DNA of 64,000 nucleotides, taken from assembly GCF_001485575.1 (NCBI RefSeq), contig NZ_BCNB01000006.1, positions 682,001-746,000 of the forward strand, read 5' to 3'. The stretch's first letter is position 1. Each line of letters starts with the position of its first letter. The DNA comes from Haloarcula sp. CBA1127. Its GTDB lineage: Archaea; Halobacteriota; Halobacteria; Halobacteriales; Haloarculaceae. Of this stretch, positions 8,207 through 16,306 are shown in pieces. The notes under the pieces are model-generated. The model did no database searches. It saw nothing but the letters and a program-made list of their open reading frames with translations, and was not told the origin of the DNA. A program made the position numbers and the translations under genes.

Positions 8207-8503
8207 ATGGAACTGGCCGACCAAATCGAGCGCTTTCGCCGGACGCTACGGGAGTGGGCCCGCGGACTGTACCACGGCATGATAACGCATCCGGCCTACG
8301 AGAAAATCGAGAAAGAGGCCGAGGACATTGAGGACGCGTTCATGCTGGCCTGTTTCCCCGACGCCTTCGGCATCCCGTCGCCGGTGTCGTACTACACCGC
8401 CGAACTGCTGCCGTACCTCGAAGACACCTTCGAGGCCTGGGAGCGGCGGCTGTGGGACCGGGGCTCGTACATCGAACGCAAAGGCCAGCAGTACCACTTC
8501 TGA
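8207..8503 (+). CDS. Conserved haloarchaeal protein coupled to the ArsA-like ATPase
   Basis: The protein has 98 residues, MELADQIERF onwards; the ATG at 8207 is chosen because upstream in-frame sequence belongs to the antisense of the CobW gene and its promoter. It is mostly helical, with a central motif ITHPAYEKIEKEAEDIEDAF and a C-terminus rich in aromatic residues. Its stop codon TGA overlaps the ATG of the ArsA-like gene by one base, so translation is probably coupled. No domain is recognised. The tight pairing hints at a partner or client-loading factor for the ATPase, which is inference. Confidence 0.65.
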   Translation: MELADQIERFRRTLREWARGLYHGMITHPAYEKIEKEAEDIEDAFMLACFPDAFGIPSPVSYYTAELLPYLEDTFEAWERRLWDRGSYIERKGQQYHF

Positions 8504-9477
8504 TGGAGCCGTTCGTCTTCTTCGGCGGGAAGGGTGGGGTCGGCAAGACCACCGTCTCTTGTGCCTACGGCGTCAAATCCGCACGCGTGGGACTCGACAC
8601 GCTCGTCGTCTCGACGGACCCAGCCCACTCCGTCACGGACGTGTTCGATCAGCAGTTCAGCGACGACCCGGAATCCGTCGAGGGCATCGACGGCCTTGAT
8701 GCGATGGAGATCGACCCCGAAACCGAGACCCAGCGCCACCTCAATGGCATCCGTAACGACCTCTCCGAGCAGGTGTCGGCGGCGATGGTCAACGAAATCA
8801 ACCAGCAGCTAGAGATGGCCCACCAGACGCCAGGGGCCTACGAGTCGGCGCTGTTCGACCGCTTCGTCGACGTGATGCGCAACGCCGACCCGTACGACCG
8901 GGTCGTCTTCGACACCTCGCCGACTGGCAGCACCCTTCGACTGCTCGGCCTGCCGGAGTTCCTTGAAGGGTGGATCGACCGACTGATGCACAAACGCGAA
9001 AAGAGCATCGACCTCTTCGAGAAGGCCGCTATCGGCAACAACGAACCCCGGCGCGTGATGGACGGCGACCCGGTGCTGGCCCGCCTACAGGATCGCAAGG
9101 AGTTCTTTGAGTTCGCCGGAGGTGCGCTCCAGGCCGACGCCGCCTTCTTCCTCGTGCTCAACCCCGACCAGCTCTCGGTCAACGAGACGCGGCGCGCTAT
9201 CGCCGAGATGCGGGAGCGCGACCTCTCGGTCCGGGGCCTCGTCGCGAACAAGCTCACGCCCGAACCGGACCCCGATGAGGACGGCCGCGGGGCCCGGTAT
9301 CTCCGGGACCGCGTCGCCACCGAGAACGAACGACTGCAGGAGGTTCGTGAGACGCTCGACCCGCCGCTGGTCGCGGAAATCACGACCCGTACGGCGGAGG
9401 TGAAAGGCGACCTGCTCGACGATGTCGCCGCCGAACTCGCTGTCGAGACGGACGCCGAGGCACCGACGTTCGTCTGA
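8503..9477 (+). CDS. ArsA/Get3 (TRC40)-type ATPase
   Basis: The protein has 324 residues. It has the deviant Walker A motif GGKGGVGKTT at residues 7-16, VSTDPAHSV (switch I) and FDTSPTGSTLRLL (switch II), followed by a helical insertion. It is one ArsA unit, the size of Get3-type proteins, not the doubled arsenite-efflux ArsA. Archaeal members are thought to target tail-anchored membrane proteins; some act in arsenite export. No arsenic genes are adjacent, so a Get3-like role is favoured. It is translationally coupled to the 98-residue gene before it. Confidence 0.85.
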   Translation: MEPFVFFGGKGGVGKTTVSCAYGVKSARVGLDTLVVSTDPAHSVTDVFDQQFSDDPESVEGIDGLDAMEIDPETETQRHLNGIRNDLSEQVSAAMVNEINQQLEMAHQTPGAYESALFDRFVDVMRNADPYDRVVFDTSPTGSTLRLLGLPEFLEGWIDRLMHKREKSIDLFEKAAIGNNEPRRVMDGDPVLARLQDRKEFFEFAGGALQADAAFFLVLNPDQLSVNETRRAIAEMRERDLSVRGLVANKLTPEPDPDEDGRGARYLRDRVATENERLQEVRETLDPPLVAEITTRTAEVKGDLLDDVAAELAVETDAEAPTFV

Positions 9478-9652
9478 GCCGGCGGCCAGCCGCTCATGTG
9501 TGGGCTGCGCATAACCGATAAGTAATCAGATATTAGATTTTTCGTTGATAGTCGAAGCCGTGTGACCGTGCGTATTCTGACGGACTTGAGATATATAAGA
9601 AATATATAATAACTATTAATAGCTTGATGTTGGTTACCATTCATGCACATAC
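9478..9652 (+). promoter_or_regulatory. AT-rich promoter region of cstA
   Basis: The 175 bp before cstA are much richer in A/T than the surroundings, with ATATATAAGAAATATATAATAA at about 9590-9611. This could supply one or more TATA boxes, and tandem ATATATAA repeats could allow more than one start. The upstream ArsA gene has no other clear downstream gene, so this is taken as the cstA promoter. Confidence 0.5.
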
Positions 9653-11518
9653 ATGACACAGGTAATCTGGATCGTCCTGGCAGTACTGGTGACGTTCAGC
9701 GTGGGGTATCTGGGGTATTCGAAGTACCTCGCGCGGTTCCTCGAACTCGACAACGACAACGAGACACCGGCACACAAGTACGAAGACGGGCAGGAATACG
9801 TCCCGTCGAAGAAACCGGTGTTGCTGGGTCACCACTACTCAAGTATCGCGGGTGGGGCACCGATTGTCGGACCGATTACTGCGGGGGCCATCTGGGGATG
9901 GGTTCCCGCACTGCTGTGGATCGCCATCGGCAACCCGCTGATGGGCAGCGTCCACGACTTCGTCTCGCTGTCGGGGTCACTCCGACACGAGGGGAAGTCC
10001 ATCGGCTACATCGTCGGTGAGTACGTCGGCGAGGGCGGGAAGAACATGCTGCTGTGGTTCGCGTTCCTGACGATTATCCTCGTCGTCGCAGTGTTTGCGC
10101 TGGTGGTCGGGATCGTGTTCAACGAATATCCCGAGGTGGTGACGGCGTCACTGGTCTACATTGCCCTCGCGCTGGCATTTGGCGTGTACCTCTACCAGCT
10201 CAACGGCCCGTTCATCCCAGGGACAGTCCTGTTCGTTGCAGGTGTTTTCGCCGGCGTCTTCGCCGGGATTCAGTTCCCAATTGCCCTGTTTGAGCCGACG
10301 GCCGAACGGACCGCGGAGATGTCCGTCATCGTGTTGCTGGGTGGGAGCGGTTCCTGGGTGCCTGGCGCGGGCGCACTGGGCGGCAACACTGCCGCGTGGA
10401 TCCCAGTCATCATGGCCTACGCCGCCGTCGCCAGCGCGCTCCCGGTGTGGGTGTTGCTCCAGCCGCGTGACTACCTCTCCTCGTTCTTGCTGTACACCGG
10501 CGTCGGCGGCGCGCTGCTCGCGATTATCGTCGGAACAATCCTCAGCTCGTCGAGCCAGCCGCTGGTCATCGATAGCTCCATCAGCGCGTTCAACGGCTTC
10601 TGGGGTGTCGAGGGTGCGGGCCTGTACCCGCTGTTCCCACTGCTGTTCATTACTATCGCCTGTGGAACCATCAGCGGTTTCCACTCGCTGGTCTCCTCCG
10701 GGACGACGGCGAAGCAACTCGATAAGGAGACCGACGCCCGCCTCATCGGCTACGGCGGGATGCTGGGCGAGGGCTTGCTCGCGGCCGTCGCGCTGTCGAC
10801 GCTTGCGGTCGCCGGCTTCCCCGACCCAGCGGGCGGTATCGGCGCGGCGCTACCGAATTTCGCGACCGGTGGCGGCATCATCCTGACGAGCCTCGGCCTC
10901 CCACAGAGCTTTGGCGCACCATTCATGGCACTTGTCCTCGTGAGCTTCCTGCTTACGTCTACTGACACGGCTGTCCGACTCGGCCGCTACATGATGGAAG
11001 AAATCGTCGGCCTGCCGGCCGGCCAGACGTCGAGCGGGCTCAATGTGGGCGGTGGCATCCGTTCGACACTAGGTGAACTCGGTCGTGGCCGGTACACGAA
11101 CCCGATTATCCAGTGTGGCTTCGCGTACGCGATGGTCATCTCTGGCCAGTGGGTCGTCCTGTGGGCGCTGTTCGGTGGCGCGAACCAGCTGCTGGCCGCG
11201 CTCGCACTGCTGACTGCGACGGTCTGGCTGGCTAACTGGGACAAGAGCAAACAGCTGTACTCCACGGGCGTGCCGATGGCCGTCATGGTGGCGATAACCA
11301 TGCTCGGCCTCGGCTGGCTCGCGTTCTACCAGAACATCTACCAGACGATTATCGTGGGCGGTGCGAGCGGTGTGCAACTGTTCGCAACGATTATCCAGAC
11401 GCTTCTGGCACTGACCCTCATCGGCCTCGCTCTGGCGCTGGTCAAGAAGGGATACGACAACATCAGCACCGTCCGCGAGAGCTACGGCGGCAGTGCCGTC
11501 GAACCGAGTGACGACTGA
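9653..11518 (+). CDS. cstA: CstA-family carbon starvation transporter
   Basis: The protein has 621 residues with about 16 hydrophobic segments. The CstA hallmark near the N-terminus is present: GHHYSSIAGGAPIVGP, followed by GWVPALLWIAIGN and VHDF. Family members take up pyruvate or peptides when carbon is scarce. The N-terminal domain (about 1-390) is the CstA core, and the C-terminal part corresponds to the CstA_5TM region. A long AT-rich promoter precedes it and a T-run follows, so it is likely transcribed alone. The substrate here is not known; pyruvate is the best guess from characterised homologues. Confidence 0.88.
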   Translation: MTQVIWIVLAVLVTFSVGYLGYSKYLARFLELDNDNETPAHKYEDGQEYVPSKKPVLLGHHYSSIAGGAPIVGPITAGAIWGWVPALLWIAIGNPLMGSVHDFVSLSGSLRHEGKSIGYIVGEYVGEGGKNMLLWFAFLTIILVVAVFALVVGIVFNEYPEVVTASLVYIALALAFGVYLYQLNGPFIPGTVLFVAGVFAGVFAGIQFPIALFEPTAERTAEMSVIVLLGGSGSWVPGAGALGGNTAAWIPVIMAYAAVASALPVWVLLQPRDYLSSFLLYTGVGGALLAIIVGTILSSSSQPLVIDSSISAFNGFWGVEGAGLYPLFPLLFITIACGTISGFHSLVSSGTTAKQLDKETDARLIGYGGMLGEGLLAAVALSTLAVAGFPDPAGGIGAALPNFATGGGIILTSLGLPQSFGAPFMALVLVSFLLTSTDTAVRLGRYMMEEIVGLPAGQTSSGLNVGGGIRSTLGELGRGRYTNPIIQCGFAYAMVISGQWVVLWALFGGANQLLAALALLTATVWLANWDKSKQLYSTGVPMAVMVAITMLGLGWLAFYQNIYQTIIVGGASGVQLFATIIQTLLALTLIGLALALVKKGYDNISTVRESYGGSAVEPSDD

Positions 11519-11538
11519 CACGACCGATCACTTCTCTG

Positions 11539-11544
11539 TTTTTT
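11539..11544 (+). terminator. Oligo-T terminator after cstA
   Basis: A run of six T follows the cstA stop codon by about 20 bp in the short gap before the convergent gene. Archaeal termination usually needs only such a T-run. No strong hairpin is seen. Confidence 0.4.
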
Positions 11545-11573
11545 CCGCGCTGACAGCGACTGCTACCCGATCG

Positions 11574-12257
11574 TCATCTCCAGAACCGCTTGGCGAGTCG
11601 CGAAAGGACCCCCTCGGACGGCGTCGTCACGTCCTCCCAGAGGACGAACGCCTCAACCACGTCGGCGGCTTCGCCGGCGACAGCCACCTGCTCGTCCGGC
11701 ACGATGACGCCCAGATTGACCTCGTAGTGGCCGTAGTAGCCGTACTTCAACAGTGTGCGCTCGCGCTGGCCGTCGACGAACGACCGGACCTCATCCGGTA
11801 ACTCGTCGGCGACGAGGACAAACGTGAAGTCAGTCCGGTAGTGCTCTTCGTTCGGCGTGACCCGTTTGTCGGCCAAGTCGTGGCCGAGTTCGACCAGCCG
11901 CTTCAGTTCGCCGACCGTCGGTCGGTCGACGCGGCGGGCGTAGAGGTACTCCTCGGACTCGTGGTCGCCGTAGGACAGCGCCGGGTGGAAGAACTGCTTC
12001 TGATTGAGGACTCGCATCTCGCCGTAGAGGTCCCAGCGCTCGCCCCGGAACCGGTGGTCCCGCTCCAGCGTGTAGTTGTACATCAGGCGGTCGCTCACCC
12101 GGTCGAAGTACGGATCGTCCGTCCAGTGTGGGACCTCCTCAATGATTTCCTCGGGAAGCTCCGACTTCGGGACTGCCCCAGTGACGGGGTCCTCCCAGTC
12201 ATCCGCGCCGTAGTCCGGCGGCTCCTCGCCCGATGTGGACTTGGATTCCTCGCTCAT
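11574..12257 (-). CDS. Conserved haloarchaeal protein, unknown function
   Basis: The protein has 227 residues, is soluble and acidic, and begins MSEESKSTSGEEPPDYG. The N-terminal 40 residues look disordered. The rest has aromatic-rich phrases such as YFDRVSDRLMYNYTLERDH and TLLKYGYYGHYEVNLGV that suggest a compact alpha/beta domain. I do not recognise the family. It is convergent with cstA and diverges from the small CxxC gene at 12434. Confidence 0.65.
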   Translation of the reverse strand: MSEESKSTSGEEPPDYGADDWEDPVTGAVPKSELPEEIIEEVPHWTDDPYFDRVSDRLMYNYTLERDHRFRGERWDLYGEMRVLNQKQFFHPALSYGDHESEEYLYARRVDRPTVGELKRLVELGHDLADKRVTPNEEHYRTDFTFVLVADELPDEVRSFVDGQRERTLLKYGYYGHYEVNLGVIVPDEQVAVAGEAADVVEAFVLWEDVTTPSEGVLSRLAKRFWR

Positions 12258-12433
12258 CGTCGTGAGTTCCGTGGGCGTTCAGTTCGCACCAGCCCCATGC
12301 CGCGGTAGCTCATACCATGCCGATGCCGTGTCGGAGTCTTAAGCGCGTCGGTCAGCCGACGGTCGTTCACGGGCCGTACACGACCGCCGCGGCAGGTTTT
12401 TGACGCTGGTCTCCGAACCTCTCACTAACAATC

Positions 12434-12649
12434 ATGCCGAAAGACACCGAAGCCTGCGGCCGCTGTTCGATGACCGTCGTCGTTGAAGCCGTCGACGAAA
12501 CTGCGGACGAACAGCCCCACGACCCCTTCGGTGACGACCGCATCGAGGTCGACCAGCGGGACATCGAGCGCGTCTCACCAGAGGCTTGGATGGGGCGGCT
12601 CTCGACCAGAGTGAACGAGGTCGTCAGTCGCTACGTCTGGGGTCGCTGA
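12434..12649 (+). CDS. Small acidic CxxC protein
   Basis: The protein has 71 residues with one CGRC motif near residues 8-11 and no second cysteine pair, so it could only bind zinc as a dimer or act through a redox pair. The C-terminal half forms a basic helix (MGRLSTRVNEVVSRY). Its stop lies 5 bp from the convergent PiT gene stop. Function unknown. Confidence 0.55.
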   Translation: MPKDTEACGRCSMTVVVEAVDETADEQPHDPFGDDRIEVDQRDIERVSPEAWMGRLSTRVNEVVSRYVWGR

Positions 12650-12653
12650 CCGC

Positions 12654-13853
12654 TCAGAGCACTGCGTCGATAACCCAGAACAGTCCGTAGCTCAGTCCGA
12701 ACGCCAGCGCGAGCGACCCGATCCAGGCCAGCACCGTTTTCCCCATCTTCTCCCGACTGACCTCGCCACCGCCGGCGGCTGCGCCAGAGCCGACGATAGC
12801 CGAGACGATAATCTCGTTGAACGACACCGGGATGCCGAAGAAAACGGCCGCCTGTGCGATGATGAAGCTCGGAATCAACGCGCCGATAGAGCGCCGCGGC
12901 CCGAGCGAGGAGTAGTCCTGTGCCAGCGCTTTGATCATCCGCGGTGCGCCCGTCCACGAGCCAACAAGGAGCCCGGCCCCGCCGAACAACAGGACCCCAG
13001 TGATAGGAATGGCAGCCGTCGGCCCCTCGCCGAGCAGGGGCACCAGCGGTCCCAACGCCAGCCCGACCTGGCTCCCGCCGGCGGAGAAGGCCACGAGCCC
13101 GCCCATCACCAGCAGGAAGTGCCGCTGCCCGGCGGCTGCGTCCGCTCTGATATCTAGATACAGCAGCCCACCCGCGAGCACCCCGATGAGGAGCGTCACG
13201 ACGACCATCGACGGGAGTATGGGGGTTCCGGCCGCCCGCGCGACAGCACGGGCGACCGACGCCTGCTCACTGCCCGGTGCCAGTAGTACGAACTCGATGT
13301 TCGCCAGAATCACACCGACCAGCCCGCCCAGCAGCGGCACGAGCCGTTCCTCGGTCGTGGCCTCGTGCCGGAGTGACCATGCTGTCACGAAGGCGACCGA
13401 CCCACCGAAGAAAGGGGTCATAACCCACAGGGAGACAATTTCGATGTACTTTGCCGTCGCCGGCTGGCCGCCCATCGCCAGCCCGACGCCGACGACCGCA
13501 CCGGTGACGGTAAACGCCGTCGCAATGGGGTAGCCGGTGAAAATACCGACGGCGACCAGCACCGCCGCAGTGAGGAGGGCGACGATAGCGGCAATAGCCG
13601 AGAGACCGCCGCCGCTCGGGAACAGAATGAGCTCGCTCCCGACGGCTTCTGTGACGTTGGCTCCCTGCAGGACCGCGCCGGCCAGTCCAAGGACGCCGAC
13701 AAAGAACCCGGCCCGCATCACCGAGATCGCGTTCGCCCCGACGGCCGGTGCGAACGGCGTGGACCCGGACGACCCGGCACCGATGGCCCAGGCCATAAAC
13801 AGACTTGCGGCTGACGCGACAACAAGCGTCGCAATCGTACTCGTCGCGACCAT
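12654..13853 (-). CDS. PiT-family inorganic phosphate transporter
   Basis: The protein has 399 residues with about ten membrane segments arranged as two inverted halves. The N-terminal half contains GAGSSGSTPFAPAVGANA, equivalent to the conserved GANDVANA region, and the C-terminal half contains FFGIPVSFNEIIVSAIVGSG, equivalent to the ISTTHA region. PiT carriers bring in phosphate with H+ or Na+. No PhoU-like gene is adjacent in the window. The haloarchaeal version is shorter than bacterial PitA because it lacks the large central loop. Confidence 0.82.
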   Translation of the reverse strand: MVATSTIATLVVASAASLFMAWAIGAGSSGSTPFAPAVGANAISVMRAGFFVGVLGLAGAVLQGANVTEAVGSELILFPSGGGLSAIAAIVALLTAAVLVAVGIFTGYPIATAFTVTGAVVGVGLAMGGQPATAKYIEIVSLWVMTPFFGGSVAFVTAWSLRHEATTEERLVPLLGGLVGVILANIEFVLLAPGSEQASVARAVARAAGTPILPSMVVVTLLIGVLAGGLLYLDIRADAAAGQRHFLLVMGGLVAFSAGGSQVGLALGPLVPLLGEGPTAAIPITGVLLFGGAGLLVGSWTGAPRMIKALAQDYSSLGPRRSIGALIPSFIIAQAAVFFGIPVSFNEIIVSAIVGSGAAAGGGEVSREKMGKTVLAWIGSLALAFGLSYGLFWVIDAVL

Positions 13854-13979
13854 CTGTCACGGCGTTTGCCCCGCCCTGCAATGAGCCTACCGTTCGCGCG
13901 CCCTTGTGAGGCCGATTATCGACTTGGGCGCGGACGTCACGGGCAAACGTTCAGGTGGTAGCGCGTGGCTCGGTCCCGT

Positions 13980-14261
13980 ATGTCCGCCACTGAAGAGACT
14001 GTCCGCGTCTGGCTGGTCGAACGAACCTACTCCGACGACGAACAGAACCTCATCATCCTCACGTACGCGACGCCCGACGGCAAACAGTACTTCCGCAAGG
14101 AGCGGGCGCTGACCTCGTTCTCTGATGTGCGGGAGACCACGGCCGCCGTCGATGCTGACCCGGACAATCTCGGGTCCGTCGACGACCCGGACCTGCAGGC
14201 GCAGTACGAGGCTGAGGCGACACGGATGGCCGAGAAACACGACCCCGACGACGCTATCTAA
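13980..14261 (+). CDS. Conserved small haloarchaeal protein
   Basis: The protein has 93 residues starting MSATEETVRVWLVERTYSDD; the ATG at 13980 fits better than the upstream extension MARSR. It reads as a small alpha/beta domain (VRVWLVERTY, NLIILTYATPDGKQYF, then helices). It is very acidic at the end. No known domain is recognised. It converges on the gene at 14456 across a repeat-bearing spacer. Confidence 0.6.
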   Translation: MSATEETVRVWLVERTYSDDEQNLIILTYATPDGKQYFRKERALTSFSDVRETTAAVDADPDNLGSVDDPDLQAQYEAEATRMAEKHDPDDAI

Positions 14262-14290
14262 CCGTCTGTGTGGCCATGCTCGTGCTTCGT

Positions 14291-14473
14291 TCGTCTTCGC
14301 CTCTCGGACGCAAAACCGATGCCGGCGGCAGAGACGCCGCCTTAGTTCGTTTTTGCGTCGACGATGCTGGAAGCCGATGCCGCTCGCCCGGCGGCGAGCT
14401 TAGTTCGTCTTCGCCTCTCGGACACAAAATCGATGCCGGCGGCAGGGACGCCGCCTTAGTTCGTTTTTGCGTC
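14291..14473. repeat. Duplicated 69-bp block carrying a terminator-like hairpin
   Basis: Two copies (14291-14359 and 14405-14473), spaced 114 bp start to start, differ at only a few bases. Each contains the 3' end of the minus-strand gene (GACGCAAAAACGAACTAA on the minus strand) followed by the palindrome GGCGGCGTCCCTGCCGCC and an outer match of GACGCAAAA with TTTTGCGTC. Copy 2 overlaps the true stop codon of the gene ending at 14456. Copy 1 is a displaced duplicate of the gene tail plus terminator. Confidence 0.9.
14424..14455 (-). terminator. Hairpin terminator of the gene ending at 14456
   Basis: Just past the stop codon on the minus strand, GGCGGC and GCCGCC can form a 6-bp stem with a 6-base loop, enclosed by a weaker outer stem. 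A second copy of the same structure lies about 114 bp further on, within the repeat pair. Confidence 0.5.
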
Positions 14474-15154
14474 CGTCTCGTCCCCCGTCTCGACCGCATC
14501 AACCCCCTCAGCGGCCTCGACAGCCTCGGTGACTTTCTCGGTGTCGACGTGCCAGCGGTCGACGGCCTGCTCGAAGTCCGCGAGCTTGTTCGAGACGCGC
14601 ATCTTCAGGTCGTCGTCGTTGACGTTGACCTCGAAGACGTACTCGGGGCGTTCCTCGTCGCCGACGCGACGGAGGTTCGCGCTGATGAGGTCGTTGTCGA
14701 AGTAATAGGGCGCGATCTGGGTCATCACGTTTCGGTAGACGGTGTCCTCGACCTTTCGCAGGGCTTTCCGGCTGGCGGAGTCAGCCGCGCGGGCCACGTA
14801 GTCGACGGACTCGCTCCAGCGCTCCATCGCCTCGTCCGGCTCGTCGAGGTTCTCGTAGGACTCGCTGAGCTTCTCGCCGGCGGTCTGGAGGTCCTCGTCC
14901 GGCCCCTTGCCGGCCTGTTCCCCCTTGCCCTCGTCGACGCTCGCCTGGTCAGCGGTTTTCTCGTTGACGTCCTCGTCCAGTCGCTCGTGGCTCTTGGGTC
15001 GCCACTCGTCGAACTCACTGAGGGCGTCCTCGTCGACGGCTTCGCCCGAAGCGATGTCTTTCAGCGCTTGTGTGATGCGCTCGCCGTGCTCGACGATGTC
15101 GACCCAGCCGCCTTTCGTCTTGAATCCTGAAACGCTCTCTTCGATGTCTGCCAT
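14456..15154 (-). CDS. DUF5828-like haloarchaeal protein
   Basis: The protein has 232 residues from the ATG at 15154 (MADIEESVSGFKTKGGWVDI). It is soluble and highly acidic, with a helical N-terminal half and an alpha/beta C-terminal half containing NVMTQIAPYYFDNDLISANL. I associate it from memory with the haloarchaeal family DUF5828, whose role is unknown. The middle (about 65-110) is rich in Glu, Gly and Lys and probably a flexible linker. The last residues are encoded inside a duplicated DNA block. Confidence 0.55.
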   Translation of the reverse strand: MADIEESVSGFKTKGGWVDIVEHGERITQALKDIASGEAVDEDALSEFDEWRPKSHERLDEDVNEKTADQASVDEGKGEQAGKGPDEDLQTAGEKLSESYENLDEPDEAMERWSESVDYVARAADSASRKALRKVEDTVYRNVMTQIAPYYFDNDLISANLRRVGDEERPEYVFEVNVNDDDLKMRVSNKLADFEQAVDRWHVDTEKVTEAVEAAEGVDAVETGDETDAKTN

Positions 15155-15412
15155 GGTATAATAGATCGGTCTATGACAGCCGCGGGATCTGCTGCAGTGG
15201 GCTGTCCATCTGTACACAGCGGATTGCTGCTCAGTGGGGTTAAACGTTTCCGCCATGACGACAGACGTGATACTCTCCCGCCGTATTCCTCCCCAGCCCT
15301 CAATATCGATACGCAGACGACGTATTTCTACTGCAGAGCCGCCTGCCTGTTGACCCTACTTCGCTCAACACCGAACGGCCGCTTATAAGGATTGCACGCG
15401 AATAGTAGTTTG

Positions 15413-16105
15413 ATGTCATCCGCACTATTCGTCGTAAGCGAACACGGCTATTGGGGCGAGGAATGTATCGAGCCGCTGACGACCCTCACAGACGCCGGTC
15501 TAGATATCACGGTAGCGACACCAACCGGCGAGCCGCCGGTCCTTGACGAACGCTCCGTCGACCCAGAAGAAGTCGGCGAAGACCTCTCAGAACACGTTCG
15601 AGAGGTCCACGAGACCGACGAGCGCCTGAACAACCCGATCCCGCTGGCACAGGCCGACGCCGAGGACTACGATACCGTCGTATTCCCCGGCGGCCACGGC
15701 GCGGAGTGGGACGTCACGCAGGATGTTCACGCCCGTGAACTGCTGCGCGAGAGCGTCGCCGGCGACGACGGGAAGGCCCTCGTCGTCTGTCACACGGTCG
15801 GGATTCTGGCCTTCACCCGCAATAGGGACGGCGAGTTCCTCGCCGACGGTCGCTCGATCACCGGCTTCCCGAACGCTTGGGAAGAAGGCATCGTCGACGA
15901 GAACGACCTGCTCCCAGACGGCCGCAAGCTCCCGTACTGGGTCGAAGACGAAGTGAAGGCCGTCGGTGCGGATTGGGACGCCGAACTCGATGCTGACACC
16001 AGCGTCACGGTCGACGGTGACCTCATCACGGCTCGCGGCCCGCCGTCGTCGGCTGCGGCCGCCCGGACGCTTCTCGACGAGCTCGGTATCGAGACGTCCG
16101 CGTAA
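15413..16105 (+). CDS. DJ-1/PfpI-family protein (class I glutamine amidotransferase-like)
   Basis: The protein has 230 residues. The nucleophile elbow is ALVVCHTVGILAF with the cysteine near residue 128, and the preceding FPGGHGAEWD loop matches the Hsp31-like DJ-1 branch. Such proteins act as glyoxalase III, deglycase or chaperone enzymes protecting against carbonyl stress. The length, longer than PfpI proteases, fits the Hsp31/YDR533C-like group. An isolated transcription unit is likely, since neighbours on both sides are far away or opposite. Confidence 0.82.
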   Translation: MSSALFVVSEHGYWGEECIEPLTTLTDAGLDITVATPTGEPPVLDERSVDPEEVGEDLSEHVREVHETDERLNNPIPLAQADAEDYDTVVFPGGHGAEWDVTQDVHARELLRESVAGDDGKALVVCHTVGILAFTRNRDGEFLADGRSITGFPNAWEEGIVDENDLLPDGRKLPYWVEDEVKAVGADWDAELDADTSVTVDGDLITARGPPSSAAAARTLLDELGIETSA

Positions 16106-16229
16106 CGAGCCCTGGTGTGGCAGTTGTCTGCTGAAACATAATTAGAACTGAAATTCTTGGAAAATAGAACATTCCGCCTGTCCGTCTTTTACCATCCGTA
16201 TCCCGTCCCGCGGAATACCCTGTCACACG

Positions 16230-16243
16230 CTATCGCACGATAG
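16230..16243. promoter_or_regulatory. Perfect 14-bp palindrome upstream of the TAXI-TRAP operon
   Basis: CTATCGCACGATAG lies about 64-77 bp before the start codon of the binding-protein gene. The AT-rich stretch TATAATAG follows at about 16260. The position suits a regulator site next to the promoter of the transporter operon, but no regulator is encoded nearby. Confidence 0.35.
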
Positions 16244-16306
16244 AGTCAAATAGCGACTGTATAATAGCTAACATTCTTGAATACCCCGTGTGACGTAGAC
16301 ATACGT

